Shown piece after piece: positions 1 to 12,028 of a stretch of 64,000 nucleotides of DNA. The number at the start of each line of letters is the position of its first letter. Position 1 is the stretch's first letter. This DNA comes from Euclidia mi. Its lineage: Eukaryota; Arthropoda; Insecta; Lepidoptera; Erebidae. The stretch spans positions 8,324,761 through 8,388,760 of the forward strand of contig OX123200.2 of assembly GCA_944739405.2 (NCBI GenBank), read 5' to 3'. The translations under genes and the position numbers were made by a program. Below the pieces are notes generated by a model. It made no database searches, had not been told where the DNA came from, and saw nothing but the letters and a program-made list of their open reading frames with translations.

Positions 1-454
1 TTTTTTCAGAAACGTAGCCTATAGACTATAACACATTACATTTACACTTTTACCAAATACGCGATCGAAACATAAAACGCAAAGTAAGAAAGATCGGCAG
101 TAAAGAAGCTAGGGCTATACGTAAGTACTAGCTATTACTTACGTGTAACTAATAGGTTTATATTCCAGCTTCATACAATTCAGGGTTTGTTCTTCGTTCG
201 GACCAAAGCTTCGGACCACATTCCAAAGAAATCCTAGTTTGTCCCACAGCAGTATAGAATTACTGATTCGGCCCGAATTCCAAGTACTTTAAAAATACAG
301 GCAACAAAAACATAAAGCACACTTTTAGATTTTTCAATAGATGTTCAATAATAAAGTAATCTGTATTAAAATTTACCAGTGTAGCATCAAGGTACAGAAG
401 TTTTTCGCCTATAAACAAGCTGGTTAAATATTCAGAAGTATTTTTTTCAATAAA
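1..454. other. AT-rich sequence, no gene seen
   Basis: No coding signal. Bases about 375-440 resemble 1042-1098, both with a GTACAGAAG-like word and a TAAACAAGCTRGTTAA end. They flank the Helitron at 455-1003 and may be the two parts of an older repeat that the Helitron entered. Confidence 0.4.
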
Positions 455-1003
455 TCTATATATATAAAAGAAAGTCGTGTTAGTTACACTATTTATAACT
501 TAAGAACGGCTGAACCGATTTGGTTGAAAATTGGTGGGGAGGTAGATTAGAAGCAGGAAAAACACATAGGATACAATTAGTTGCAAAAAATAGACTTAAC
601 TGGGAGGGATTGTAGGGATAGAAGTTTGTTGGGAAAAATCTACCTATTGAAAGATACAACGCATGCGCAGGAAAAGTACCAGGGGAGCATAAACCTAGGG
701 ACATTTTTATTTTATTTTATTAAACTTACAATGCATGCGCAGGAAAAGTACCAGGGCAGAATAAAGCTACAGACATCCTGCAGCTTTAAAATATCTCATT
801 GTAGATTAGGATATTGTAAAGTACCAGGGTAGCATCATATTAGAGTGGGTGGAAGTTTGTGGGGTAATTAATGTAAAATGAACAAAAAAGAATCAATATA
901 ATTTTTTTATTTGTATTTCCTATTATAAAAATGAACTTTATAAAATCCAAGATCTGCTTATCGATTGCCTCTAAGGCGGTACAGAGTTCGCCGAGTCAGC
1001 TAG
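455..1003 (+). mobile_element. Non-autonomous Helitron (549 bp)
   Basis: The left end starts TCTATATATATAAAAG after an A. The right end is GTCAGCTAG followed by T. Helitrons insert between A and T, begin with TC and end with CTRR, so both ends fit. A short stem (GGCG at 975-978, CGCC at 989-992) lies just before the CTAG, the usual place for the Helitron terminator hairpin. Inside, a GCATGCGCAGGAAAAGTACC block occurs twice (near 661 and 732), with further AAGTACCAGGG words. No replicase/helicase coding is present, so the copy would depend on an autonomous relative. Confidence 0.65.
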
Positions 1004-1711
1004 TTGTTATACATATAATCAAATAATTTGAATTGAAATTAAAAAGTACCAGAGCATAAATGTATAGAAGTTAGTCACCTTTAAACAAGCTAGTTAATTT
1101 TTTTTGTCATTATATCAAATATGATTATTGACATAATTAACCATATGTCTTTTTTGCTGATAGTACAAAAAAACAATACAAAGAAAAATATGGGCCATAC
1201 AAGGAATACAAACTAGGACGAAGCGAGGACAAACCCAATTTAGATCCCAAATTAATAGTATTCTTAATAAGCATATCAGCTTTACTGTTATGATAAGTTC
1301 AAATGTAAATTGCAATATAAATATGCGTCTGAAAAGAACGATTACTCTAGTATGTTATAGGGAGGACGAAATCGCAATTAATAATTATTTTGCCCGAATC
1401 GTAAGCTTTCGGACCAAATAACTACATTTAATACACACATGTGCACGCAGCAACACTTTCAAGAGTCAAAAACAACATCACCGTATAGTATATTTAAATG
1501 TCAGTGAACATTTCACCCAAACTCTCTAATATGAAGATTTTATCAAATAATAAAATCAAAAGCTTCATATTTGAATGTCTCAGTTTATGACGGTTACGAA
1601 ACATTGGAACAATGACGCGGAAAGACAATCGTTGTGCGAATATTTGATCAATAGAATTGCATAAAAAAGTAACAGCAAAGTTTTTAAGAAATTTCCATGA
1701 TTATGTTCACA
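1004..1711. other. No gene seen
   Basis: AT-rich sequence with only short open frames. Apart from 1042-1098, which resembles 375-440, I see no repeat or signal. Confidence 0.4.
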
Positions 1712-1955
1712 CTGCCTTAGTAGCTGATCGAAGGTTCCAGGTTCGATTCCCAGGCGGGCAAAAGTGTTACTTATTTTTTGCCGAATATTCTCAGTAGCAG
1801 CATGGAGTCTGGCAATAAACTCGTGTATATTTCGTGGGACCTAAAATTGAAAACATGGCGAAATGCGGGTGTTGTATTACACCAATGCCTACCCTTTCGG
1901 GGCAATCCCCAAAGGTTCACATCATCTCTATAGATGTGAGTCCATAAAAAAAATA
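1712..1955 (+). repeat. tRNA-derived SINE, degenerate copy
   Basis: The Pol III B box of the tRNA-like head is clear (GGTTCGATTCC at 1740-1750). It is followed by the family's body words CAGTAGCAGCATGGAGTCTG and GTGGGACCTAAAATT and by the TGCCTACCCTTTCGGGG tail, ending in an A-rich run. The A box half is decayed. The tail is interrupted by an extra piece that forms a small TTCACAT/ATGTGA hairpin. Confidence 0.8.
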
Positions 1956-2039
1956 GAACTGTCGCTTTAGTAGTTACCCCATTAAGTGACCTTTCTTATG
2001 AACGATGACAACGGTTAGAATTATTGTATTCCGATGCGG

Positions 2040-2340
2040 GCATACTGATTTACGATTTTGAATAAAATAAGGTATTTTTTTATACAAAAGAAAGTCTACA
2101 TCATTAAGGAAAATACCTTTACAATTGCTCTATTTTCTCATTTGATTTATTTACTTGAGTTATTAATTATGCTTCTAACGAATTGTAAGCCACAATAGAA
2201 ACGATGAAATTAATTTGGATCTACTTTCATTTAAAAACTACCAATACGAATTTTAGTACAGCTTTCACTAATACATAGTTACCTAGTGTGATTTCTGAAG
2301 AAGATAATTCAGCCGCGGGCGAAGATAAGTATAAATCAAT
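2040..2340 (+). mobile_element. Degenerate Helitron-like remnant
   Basis: The right part ends with CAGCCGCGGGCGAAGA, like the conserved GCGGGCGAAG ends of lepidopteran Helitrons. The final CTAG is lost and the left end cannot be placed, so the limits are approximate. Confidence 0.3.
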
Positions 2341-2690
2341 TTAGATGCAAGGCCCACTTGCGTAACGTTTGATTTAAGTCACTCCTTTATTTAAATTTGT
2401 TGAACAGAATTAACAGCATAAAATAATTTAAGTTAAAAGTATTTAGCGTCCTCTTGCACAACGACAACAACGCTTAGATTTAGTTAAACATTTTATGAGG
2501 TCGGTAAAGTAGTTTCTGCGTTTTGTTTCATGGCATGAATCCTTTTTGTTACGATTTTAACGATGTTATGCGTATGGTTTCGCATAAAACCTTAGACTAA
2601 TATACTTTGAGCATAAAACAAAACGCATTGTCGTCGCCTAGCAACGAAATGACAATTGACAAATAATAACTAGAAACTTTTGAGCATTAA

Positions 2691-3475
2691 CCCTAGAACC
2701 CTACATGGGGTGCAGGTTCACCCCACGCCGATTTGTTTTCTAAATATCTCAATTTCTTTAATATCCACGAATTCGCTCGTCGGAGTATTTTAGTTTGGTG
2801 TCAACCGCTCGCGTTACGTCAATACCGTGACGAGGGACCGCGTTGTGTGGTCGCCTGTATAAGTGCTGTGGGGTACGCCAGTACCCCAGTGTAGTAAAAT
2901 CGTAAGATTATTTATTTATTACGATTGATGCATGTATATGTAATAAGTTATTAAATTTGATTATTTATTAAAACAATAGTCTTATATGAATTAAAAACAA
3001 ATATTTTTAGATATTATGAAGGTAAAATTCAATGAAGTTTATTTATTTTGTTTCGGATGGCTGTCAGAGGTTTGAATTACGAAGAAATAAGCTCTATTTT
3101 AGACCACAAATCTGGCGAGGAAAACAAGTGTTCAAGATCAAATAATAAGCCAAATATAAAGTTTCAGCAGATAGTTTTGAAATTAGGTTTGGAACTGATA
3201 CATGAACATTTGGAGGACCGTTACCGGATGCCAACTTAGGCCATTGCAGTGATCCACAAAAAAGGACCAAATCCTACAAGCGCTGTTGCTCAAACTGCAT
3301 TTAACTTTGTGTAATAAGGCTGATTTGTGATCTCAAGTTACCGATTATGTTTAATAAAACGTATTTTCATGAATTGTTTTTTTTTATTTTAAGGATTACA
3401 GTCATTTTAGTATAGGGTGTTCCAGCACCCCAGTGTAGGAATAACATGTGCGCCAAATAGTGTAGGATTCTAGGG
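2691..3475. mobile_element. piggyBac-like element (785 bp), TTAA-flanked
   Basis: Both sides carry the target TTAA (2687-2690 and 3476-3479). The ends are inverted: CCCTAGAACCCTACA on the left and, read on the minus strand, CCCTAGAATCCTACA on the right. CCCTAGAA ends with TTAA duplication are the hallmark of the piggyBac superfamily. Three GGGGT...ACCCC palindromes lie inside at 2706-2725, 2869-2888 and 3414-3432. A short piece of coding at 3048-3239 is the only sign of a transposase, so this is a non-autonomous or decayed copy. Confidence 0.8.
3048..3239 (+). pseudogene. Possible piggyBac transposase remnant
   Basis: A 63-codon open frame inside the TTAA element, without a convincing start. 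Its end (FQQIVLKLGLELIHEHLEDR, residues about 39-58) resembles the helical stretch before the basic and cysteine-rich C-terminus of piggyBac transposases (F-x-LxLxLV-x-PH-LxxR). The catalytic Asp triad region and the cysteine-rich domain are absent. The assignment rests mainly on the element's ends and on this weak likeness, so it could be chance. Confidence 0.35.
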
Positions 3476-3513
3476 TTAATAAAACACAAGTAGGTTCATT
3501 GTTATCAGTTATA

Positions 3514-3595
3514 TCATCATCATCATCATGTCAGCCTAGGAACGTCCACTGCTGGACATAGGCCTCCCCCTGCTGCGTCGCCCGGTCCAGTTATA
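3514..3595 (-). repeat. RTE-type LINE 3' end fragment
   Basis: Starts with (ATC)n and reads GTCCACTGCTGGACATAGG on the plus strand. The minus-strand order is body, TCCAGCAGTGGAC, then (GATGAT)n, which is the usual 3' end of lepidopteran RTE LINEs. Only the last about 80 bp are present. Confidence 0.6.
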
Positions 3596-6494
3596 TAATT
3601 ATAGATAATTTTCGACGCTAATGACAAGATGCCAACATCAGTGTGACAGTTGTTAAATGAAATTAGCCACTAAACAACCGATTTTCGGTAATTAATTTTG
3701 ACAGGTCTTAAATCATATTACTCGACAAATTTTTCGTTGTGCAAGACGCTAGTGGTGTTTAATATTTTTTTTCTCGTTAAATACATCTTAATTCAATTTA
3801 AGAATCGTTGTGCAAGTGGGCCGAAATCAAGACAGTTACCCAATAGCCCGTTTAGACACTCACAGCTGCCACGTAACAGATTTATATCACTTACCTACAA
3901 ACAAACGTCACACACGGCGGGTAATTACAACGTTTTGACAGCCATTTGACAGCTGCTTTATTGGCTCGTGACGTAATGAGGTTTGCGCGGGGTTTGCAGT
4001 CACTTGACAACAGTTATTGTTCAAAGCTTTTTACGACCATTTAGTTTATTACGCTATATTGTTTTGTTTATGGTTTTATATTTTACCAGAGGATGGAGCA
4101 CATTTTTAATTTAACTGTATCTCTTCGATCCCGTGGGAATTTTAGGAAATTCCTTCTTAGTGCACCCCTGCAGTCCCCAAGAAAAATTCAGCTTCCTGCG
4201 CCTCATAGCTTTGGCTGTAGCTTTTCTGTAAATCAGCCAGTAAGGCAAGAATTTTATATAAAGATATGATACTAACCTTTATAATTTAATTATACCCTTA
4301 ATATGAATTTATGATTAGTCCAAATCGTTGGATTTTAGAAACATTCAAACAACAGGCAAAAGGTACAACCAGACATGAAACAAAATTTTCTGGTTTAATT
4401 TTTTTACAACATACAGCGTAGTATTAAGTGGCGATTCGACCATTTCAACCACTGCACCAAACGTGTAATCGAATGTCGAAATCTCGATGGTCTAGAACCC
4501 TTTCTGAAGACCATCTCAAATCCGATCACTGTCTACATTAGCTACATATACCATGTATGAACTACGAGACAAAGCCCTCAGCCACTACAAAGGCAGACCA
4601 TAGGCACACAGTAGCTCAGTGTGTAGTTATGTTGACATTTGGAGGGTCACTTGAGTTCAAACCCAGCCTCTCCAGTATTGAGCAGTGTGCTATGCAGAAT
4701 TGACAATTCACGGAATTGTTCTGCTAATGTAAGAGGCTTGGAAGTTGATTGAATTTGGTTGGATGACTTTAGGAATTAATTCTTTGCCCCATGGTTTTGC
4801 ACAATACTCAGGGTAAATCTTGAACCTTTGTGATATGAAATCCATGGTTTATTCGGTGTTGAAGTGTAATTTATCTATTCTTGGGAAGAATTGAATTTAA
4901 AACTATGTTAGTAACTTTATCAGTAGTCTCATTAGTTTAGGATCGCCAAGTGTGGATTGCCCCATAGATTTTTAAGTAAGTGTTGAGTATATTTTTATTA
5001 TCTATTCGTTATTCGTATGAAAGTTGACCGAGCTTCTTGACGGGGAACTTTCAAGACATCTTACAAAATTGAAATGCAAACCTATAGCATGGTGGTATTT
5101 GTTTTACAAGCGAAATACACACGCAAGCAAAGTTGCAAGACAACCTAGTATATTTTCACGTCTCAGATATTACGTAACACTCTTTTAACATATTAACATA
5201 GGCCCAAGCTTACACGAAAGAGGGTTTCCTACCTACATTTCCTCAAAATAACTCGTATCCGCCAATCGGTCAATGCAGTCTCCTACGCAAATTTACACGC
5301 TCGACCTGCGAACAAGGGCCGTTCCTGTCGCATTAGCATCGCAAAGGTCAGCAGGATCGCTAGAACCTGCTATCTAGTTAGCTATTTACCTGTTTGAGTA
5401 CTCAGCGCTCAATAGGAAGCGTTTGTTATCAGTGAGCAGGCTCCGGAGAGTAGTGTAGAAACAAAACTGCAATGCTGTTTTGAGGATACGCATCTTTTAT
5501 GGATGAATACTGTACTACCTTGAAATCTATACATCATTAATGAATTTGATTCTAGTAAGTGGTTCTTTTCAATAAATTGGCTTTCCAATATTACAAAGAG
5601 GAATGATTTGTATTTTGCTATCGAAAAATAAGGTCTAAAATTTCTCAACATAATTTGTGTCTTAAACAGTATTATTACATCTGTCACACAGAATAAATAC
5701 AATTTAAGATAGAAGTGTAAATGCAATTTTAACATAGATATTTAAATATGTTAAAAAGAATCCAGCGTCAAAGTCGATGACTACTTATTCTTCATAAGTA
5801 ATTAAGCGCCATCTTACAAAAAACGAAAGACTTAAGTAAACACTTGCCAAAGAACTTGAAAGTCAAATAATTGCGTCAAATACTGTTATAATAAATACAC
5901 TAGAGACCGAAAAGACTTACAAGAAGACGAAGCACGCTAATATCAATCCGAAACTCTTCACTAGCAATTTACTTCGAATAACTTTGATATCACGACACAC
6001 AACATTGAGATATTGTAGTGACGCAATCTGTCGCGAAACTTAGTAAAAGTTAGCTCTCAATACAACTTACATAGCTGGAACACGTATGAGACGCACGATT
6101 ATGACAGATTTACACCGAAACAATTACTGGGGGTATTACTGAAATTGGCTCATTCAGACTAAGCTAATGTTAGAGTTGGTACAAGCAGGATTCTTTCAAG
6201 CTGCACTAGGAATAAATTATTTGTCACTCTCAGGCAATATCATGTAAATAACATTGTTGTTATTGTTTATTTATTCTAAATCTGGCACCAAATGCGATCT
6301 GAACTAATAGACAACAGAATCGGTTATCATACTATGTGTCAGATTACTGTAGTTTCACATCGTGTTGCCATTATAATTTATGATACTGGAATATTTTTCT
6401 GAAGTTTGGGCAAAACAAGTCTGCATCGTTTAAATTTCTTCGCTGACTGAACAAATAATTTATTCTATGAACCTATTCTACGTGGTAGAATGTG
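3596..6494. other. No gene seen; one decayed tRNA-like SINE piece
   Basis: 2.9 kb of AT-rich sequence with open frames no longer than 108 codons and no recognisable domain. Around 4608-4720 a CAGTAGCTCAGTG...GAGTTCAAACCC arrangement looks like a very decayed tRNA-derived SINE head. Confidence 0.35.
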
Positions 6495-6645
6495 TGCTTT
6501 GTCAATCACCGCAACCCTCGTATCCATCACAGAGCTGTACTGAGTGTTATGTTCACATCACAAAGATTTGTCATAGGTGGGAATCGAACCTACCCTCGGC
6601 GTAACAGGCAGCGTTACTAATCACTAGACCAACAGGCCAGTCAAA
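6495..6645 (-). repeat. tRNA-derived SINE, second family
   Basis: On the minus strand the head reads GGTCTAGTGATTAGTAACG (A-box side) and GGTTCGATTCCCACC (B box), followed by a body with GTGATTGACAAAGC. The body has none of the CCTATTACGTGGGACC words, so it is a different SINE family from the one at 10362-10618. The tRNA fold is incomplete, so this is not a tRNA gene. Confidence 0.6.
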
Positions 6646-9389
6646 ACGTACATGGATAGATATTTTTTAATGTGCAAATACACAGTGTACATATTTGCAC
6701 AATAAAAAACGCACATCTGTTATAAATTACTTAAATCTACATACAAGCTTTGTTGGTAAAGTATCGATACGCGTGTATGGAAAAATTGTTTTTTAATGGA
6801 GCTGATAGACTGAGCGAATGGACAGTAATGCTTCGAGCTTTTCTTAGTTTACAAATCCTACTACTAACGCACAGTGTTACAGTGAGGAAAATGAGGAGAG
6901 GCTTAAGTTCAATATTAGACTACAAAAAGCTGCAAGGTTAGATAAACTATAATACAGTTAAATTACAAAATGGTTGCAAACTCTGACATGCTCTGGAAGG
7001 TTAATTTAGTTTAATACAAGGCATAATCAAATTTGCCGGATTACGTCCCATGACCGTCAATTTTAACTGTTTATTCCAGCCTCGATGCTTTAAGAGATCT
7101 ATTCTGAGTATAAAGCTGCACGTTATATACGATTATATCACGAATCATTGGCATTGACCCATTTTATAAACGATATTAAAGCTTTTGATGACGACTTCAT
7201 AGAAAACAAATCAGTTAAAAGTGGGAGTAATTATTCAATCTTGTAGTCTCAATGTCTTAATACTACCACATACAGATTTAGCGTTATTCCAAATCTTTGG
7301 ACTTCCAGATCTGTTTTCTAGTCAAAGCAGATGTGGCAGAATATTAAGCTTTCTGACGAAGTGACTGATGCAAAATGTTTAAGAGTGTTACTTCCGTATC
7401 ATAAGTAAAAAAAAATTGTGACGTTTAATTTGACACTTAATTATTTTTACTTATACTTGCATTTATTATATAAACGAGGTAGTCAAGAAGTAGGCAAGCC
7501 GTATGTTTTCGAAGGCCGGTATATCATCACAGGTCCGTAGCATACGCTTAACAGAATCATGATATTTCTTTTGTACTCGTATAATAATTGTACGATCGTC
7601 TTAGAATCAACACGTCTTTTATCTGTGCTATTGTCGTAAAGTAACAAACGAAATAAGAGTGAGGTGACTAAACCGGAGTTAAGTGAACATGAAAATTATT
7701 ATTGTGGTGTTTCAATTATATTCAGTGCATTGTTAGTGTACGAAATGTTTTGGAAATTTCCGAAGATCCTACTGTTTGCACACATTGTGTCCTAACTATT
7801 AGAAGATCGGTAAAAACCTGCCACGCGCATTGCCTTGAAAAAGAAAACTAAATTAAAAACAATGAGTAACAGCTTCCAGAAAAACGTGGGCTTTTTATTT
7901 ACAAGCCTCTGACAAAAAACAGGTCCTTAAGTTTGTATGTAAAAAGGAAAAGGAAGTATACAGGAAGGTAAACATCCTTTCAATTCCACTTATAAGTAAG
8001 GAAGAGAACGCCGCGATCTGCTTTCAAGAAACTTTATTAATTTTGCACCTGTAGTTTCTATTATCCTTTTATCAACAGCACCTGAACTTAACAGGTGTTG
8101 GAAAGTATAATAAATAACTACTAGAGGAAAATGAATAAAGTTTTATACGGAACAGATTCCGATACACTATCTTCTTGAGTGTGCCTTGACACGGAAGTGA
8201 GGTAGTTTAATTATATTGGCAGCAACTGCATAAATGTAATACAAACGTAATCAGAATTAAATATTAATTTGTAAAACATAGGTTATAAATACGCATGTTA
8301 TTTTAAAAATTAAATAAATTAAAAGAGCGCTATGTTTTGTCCATTGCGAAATATAAATAGTATTTGTCTTAAAAATTATAAGTTTACAATTTAATTTCCT
8401 TGTCACAAATGTTTATTATTCAATTAAAAATACACTAAATTAAATAACTTTACTTATAAATTCTACAAATAAGGTTATGCTTGCGATCATTTTAAAACTT
8501 TCCCAGTAATGTCTTTACAAATCCTAATAAGAACTACACAACTGATCAATACGTTTGCATTCACATTACCAGTAGCACAGATAAAGACATACCTACATTC
8601 GCGAAGTTACACTCGCGAACGACGTACTAATTTCCTATAGATGAGCGTCCAGTCCGATTGTACCGTAGTGTTGCTAATACAAGCGTCTCTAAATAGGTAC
8701 AAGTCTAATAATATTCGGTGTGCCTTTTTAGAGGTTTCGAATAACTCAAGTGGAATTGGTCTGCAGTAAAATACGGGCCTTAAGCATCGTTAAATGCCAT
8801 TAATGTCGCAGTTTAGAATTATATGGTGCGGTTGTGTAATTGAGTTGGTCGGAATATCGAGCACAATGTAAATTCTTCCGGTAGTTATTTTTTTATAACC
8901 CCTTATTTCCTAAATTAAATCAGCGCAAGCTTTAATAAAATTCAATTGATGCATCGATGCGAGGGACATTACAAAGATTTAAAGATGAAACAATCAGACT
9001 CGAAACAACGATTTGTTGATAACGACACGCAACGTACAGTCGTCAACTTCCCGCTAGACCACCATAAGAGCGAGAATCGCTCAGCAAGACATCGTCGCTT
9101 CCAGTGCTACTTTACACACACATTGGCACTCTTATATAAAAACAATTTTTAGTGTGCCCCATCTCTATGAGCAAGCCAAGGGATTTTTTTTCAAACTGGT
9201 CCATCGCCGACTTGTTTCATTGTACTGATGGTGAGACGACTGCTTACTCATTATGCCATACGTGCGCTATTTCTCAACCCTAACCGCAGGATTTGGAAAT
9301 TACGAGCTTCTATGTTCTTAAGTCGCGACAAAATATCGATTATAGAATAGTATAGAATTATTGTGCAAAATAGGTATAATATTTATTCT
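6646..9389. other. No gene seen
   Basis: 2.7 kb of AT-rich, mostly unique-looking sequence. Open frames are short (up to 68 codons) and carry no motif. No inverted or tandem repeat of note was found by eye. Confidence 0.35.
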
Positions 9390-9578
9390 ACTATCATAAG
9401 TACGACAGTTTATGAGGATGGATGGATGTAAAGTTGTTTATTTTTGTTTCAAATAAAAACTATCGTACGGATTTTGATGAATCTTGCAATAATACAGCTT
9501 ACACATCAGAATGACACAATGGCTACCTTTTGTTCCGATGACTAAAACCTACGCGGGCGTAGTCGCGGGCAATACTAG
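9390..9578 (+). mobile_element. Helitron-like 3' end
   Basis: The piece runs from GGATGGATGGATG through the common lepidopteran Helitron words (ACGGATTTTGATGAA) to ACGCGGGCGTAGTCGCGGGC and CTAG. The base after CTAG is A, not T, so the exact end or the target has mutated. The left limit is approximate and no coding is present. Confidence 0.45.
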
Positions 9579-9866
9579 AGTATGCGCACGGCTTCGTAGA
9601 TACAGTAGACGGCAATAATATTACTAGAGCCTTATTAAATATCAATAAAACTACAATGTCTTACCTAACCATCGTATAAATGCACACGGTCTTAAAACAC
9701 ATTTCCTATGTACATGGGTTACAACGTGTGAAGTGTTGCCACGAGCTTGCCCTGACGTCATTATTGAAACACTTGTAAATTGTTGCTACAAAATCGTATT
9801 CTAAAAGTAGGTATTAGAATTTGAGTAACAGCAACAAATTTAAAAATTTCGCGATTTGTATACATC

Positions 9867-10004
9867 ATACAAAATAAATTAGCGGGTCTTAATCCACAAT
9901 TGACCACGCTCGGTGCAAAAGAGCGAAACGTCGGAACGAAATAGGTTTTTATATCTTAAATAAGTTAATTGTACGCGATTAAGACCCGCTAATTTATTTT
10001 GTAT
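9867..10004. mobile_element. 138-bp MITE with 28-bp perfect inverted ends
   Basis: Bases 9867-9894 and 9977-10004 are exact inverted copies (ATACAAAATAAATTAGCGGG... and its complement). The 82 bp between hold AGCGAAACGTCGG, a word related to the cores at 41553-41625 and 47200-47290. No obvious target-site duplication is visible and there is no coding capacity. Confidence 0.75.
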
Positions 10005-10361
10005 AACAGCAACAATTTAGTGGATCGTAGTGTGTCCGACTGGAATTGGTTTCTAAGGCAGAGGCCGAAATCGAATTACGAATTGGTGTTAGTTTCGGCC
10101 AAAACTAAAACTGCAACAAAATGTTACGTTTCATGTAAAATCAAAGAAACAGTAACATAATCCGACTTTTTATCATATCATCCAATTTCTACCAATTTAA
10201 CGCACATACATAAAGAAGAAACTAATTGGCTGACGTATCAACGTGCAATCAAACCATAGGGTCTGCAAAAAATGCATAGTGATCTTTCTTTGTGTACTAT
10301 AGGTAATAATACTGTTAACAAAGTAATACTTTTCTAAAATGTAGTATTTTGGAAAACTTTA

Positions 10362-10618
10362 TTTTTTTTATAGACTCACGCCTGTATCCCCGTACGGGTA
10401 GGCAGAGGTATAAATATTGCACCTACATTTTGCCATAAATTTTTAGGTCCCACGTAATAGGGGGCGAGCCTATTGCCGTTACCGAGCACATCACCAGACT
10501 CCGTGCTGCTACTGAGAATTCGGAAAAACCCAGTAACACTTTGCCCGGCTCGGGAATCGAACCCAAGACCTCCGACCAGCAGTCGCATACGCTATCCACT
10601 GGACCACGTAGGCAGTCT
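10362..10618 (-). repeat. Full-length tRNA-derived SINE
   Basis: On the minus strand: tRNA-like head (GTCCAGTGGATAGCG A-box side; B box GGTTCGATTCC, seen as GGAATCGAACC at 10553-10563), then CAGTAGCAGCACGGAGTCTG, CCCCCTATTACGTGGGACC, and the 3' tail with GGCGTGAGTCTATA and an A-run. The order and completeness make it the best model here for the family that recurs at 1712, 20398, 28397, 29441, 55225, 58558, 60769 and 61463. Confidence 0.9.
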
Positions 10619-10977
10619 ATTAATTTTTTTATTACCAAATACAGTTTTTGTTTTATGCGCAAATTGAAACCGTAATTTTTCAATTTAATAAATAAAGCCT
10701 ATTTACCGAAACTTGGCCGAAACCCAAAATACCGTTGAACACTAGAGTTTTGTTAAAAAGTTTTGTTGAGTCACTTTGCAACTATAATATTATAGTGTGG
10801 AAATATGGATGACACGGCTATCTCGTTGGTCCCGTGGCATTCAAGTTCAAAATTTAGTTTCATCATCAGGGAATTTCAAACTTTATGTTGCTATTGAACA
10901 TTTCCTTACATAATAACCGTATACTTTAACGTAAATCAGAAATAAGTTGAGCAACTCAACATTATTTCTTTACGTGT
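10619..10977. other. No gene seen
   Basis: Short AT-rich spacer between two retroposons with no recognised signal. Confidence 0.4.
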
Positions 10978-11702
10978 GAGTAGGTATGTGGTACACTCAG
11001 GTCTCGCAGTTTATAGGCCATCTGAAGGCCTCCGTCTTGCCGTAACGGTTTTCGTCTTGAGACAAGAACTGAACTGACGGCTTAACATGCCCTCAGAACC
11101 ATAGATTATACAGATATACTGGTATAGATGCGCAACTCTCTCTAAGGAAAAGTTCAATATGCATCTTCTACTCTAGATGGCGTACAAACAATTTTATTTT
11201 TATTCCGATCGTATAGATGGCGTTAGTAGTGGATTCATTTTTCAAAATAAAATAAATGTTTAATTTCGGTGTTAATAAATAAGTAAATGACAACTATTAT
11301 ATTGTAAAATAGCCAATTTAAAAGTAAAAAAATATAAAAATCACAAAATTTAGTTCTACATTAGCGTGGATTCGATCCACGGACACTTGAGTTATGAGCT
11401 TAGCACTCATCCACTGCGCCACGCAGATCTTATCGATGGTGGCGAAATTACCGTTCATTTATCGCTACAGATATTTCTAGGTATATATGTAATTTTTTTC
11501 TTGCAATCTTCGGTAGATGGCGCTGATCTATATGAAATTTACCCATGTATGGAGCTTTCACGGCCCTGCTCAGAACCGTAGTTCTGAGGCATTTGCGCTA
11601 TAACGCAAATATAACAAACGGTCACCCATCCAGGTGGTGACCTGTGGGCTGCTTAACTTTGTCGTTCTATTATGAACAGTAAGTCAAGGCACGCTATAGG
11701 CG
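10978..11702 (-). repeat. 5S-rRNA-derived SINE split by an insertion
   Basis: The 5S-like core on the minus strand is at 11620-11668 (CAAAGTTAAGCAGCCC and TGGATGGGTGACCG, matching the internal control region of 5S rRNA). The rest of the SINE body (GGCCTCCG...GACGGCTTAACATGCCCTC) is at 10990-11104. Between them lie 464 bp of foreign DNA (11105-11568) with a near-identical 13-bp repeat at each junction (CTCAGAACCRTAG at 11092-11104 and 11569-11581). The parts therefore belong to one SINE that received a later insertion. Confidence 0.7.
11105..11568. mobile_element. 464-bp insertion in the 5S-SINE, with tRNA-Met-like module
   Basis: Flanked by the 13-bp duplication CTCAGAACCRTAG. On the minus strand, 11359-11430 reads like a tRNA with GGCGCAGTGGA (D arm), a CTCATAA anticodon loop and GTGGATCGAATCCAC (T arm), but the acceptor strands do not pair. 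TAGATGGCG occurs three times (near 11174, 11212 and 11514). It is probably a tRNA-derived retroposon of its own family. Confidence 0.5.
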
Positions 11703-12028
11703 CTTCACAATCCTGATATAAGCTATAATTTGCCACGGCATAATCAAATTCCATAATCTTCGAATATTCCAGCTCTTAACTTTTAAAACCCAAAACATAA
11801 AATGCATACGATGAAAACCTTTTAACACAAAACTGAAAGTGAAACCAAAGCTTTTAATTAGGTACACCGACGTGCTTGAACCATGTCACTTTGTTGACGT
11901 AATTAATGCATTATTTAGTGCATTAAACTTCAGTTAATGAAAGCCTTACTGGATCGCTTGTTCGATGGGATTAATATTTTAACCTGACTTTACAAGCAGT
12001 TATTTTATGAAGTACTTATTTATCAGAC
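11703..12028. other. No gene seen
   Basis: AT-rich spacer before the LINE. The right border is uncertain because the 5' end of the LINE is not marked by a visible target-site duplication. Confidence 0.35.

Noticed and set aside
10540..10618. tRNA gene on the minus strand
   Set aside because: It is the head of a SINE with body and tail attached; the same holds at 28397, 58740-58812 and 61590-61663.
11359..11430. tRNA-Met gene on the minus strand
   Set aside because: D, anticodon and T arms are recognisable but the acceptor strands do not pair, and the module sits inside a target-repeat-flanked insertion. Better read as a tRNA-derived SINE head.
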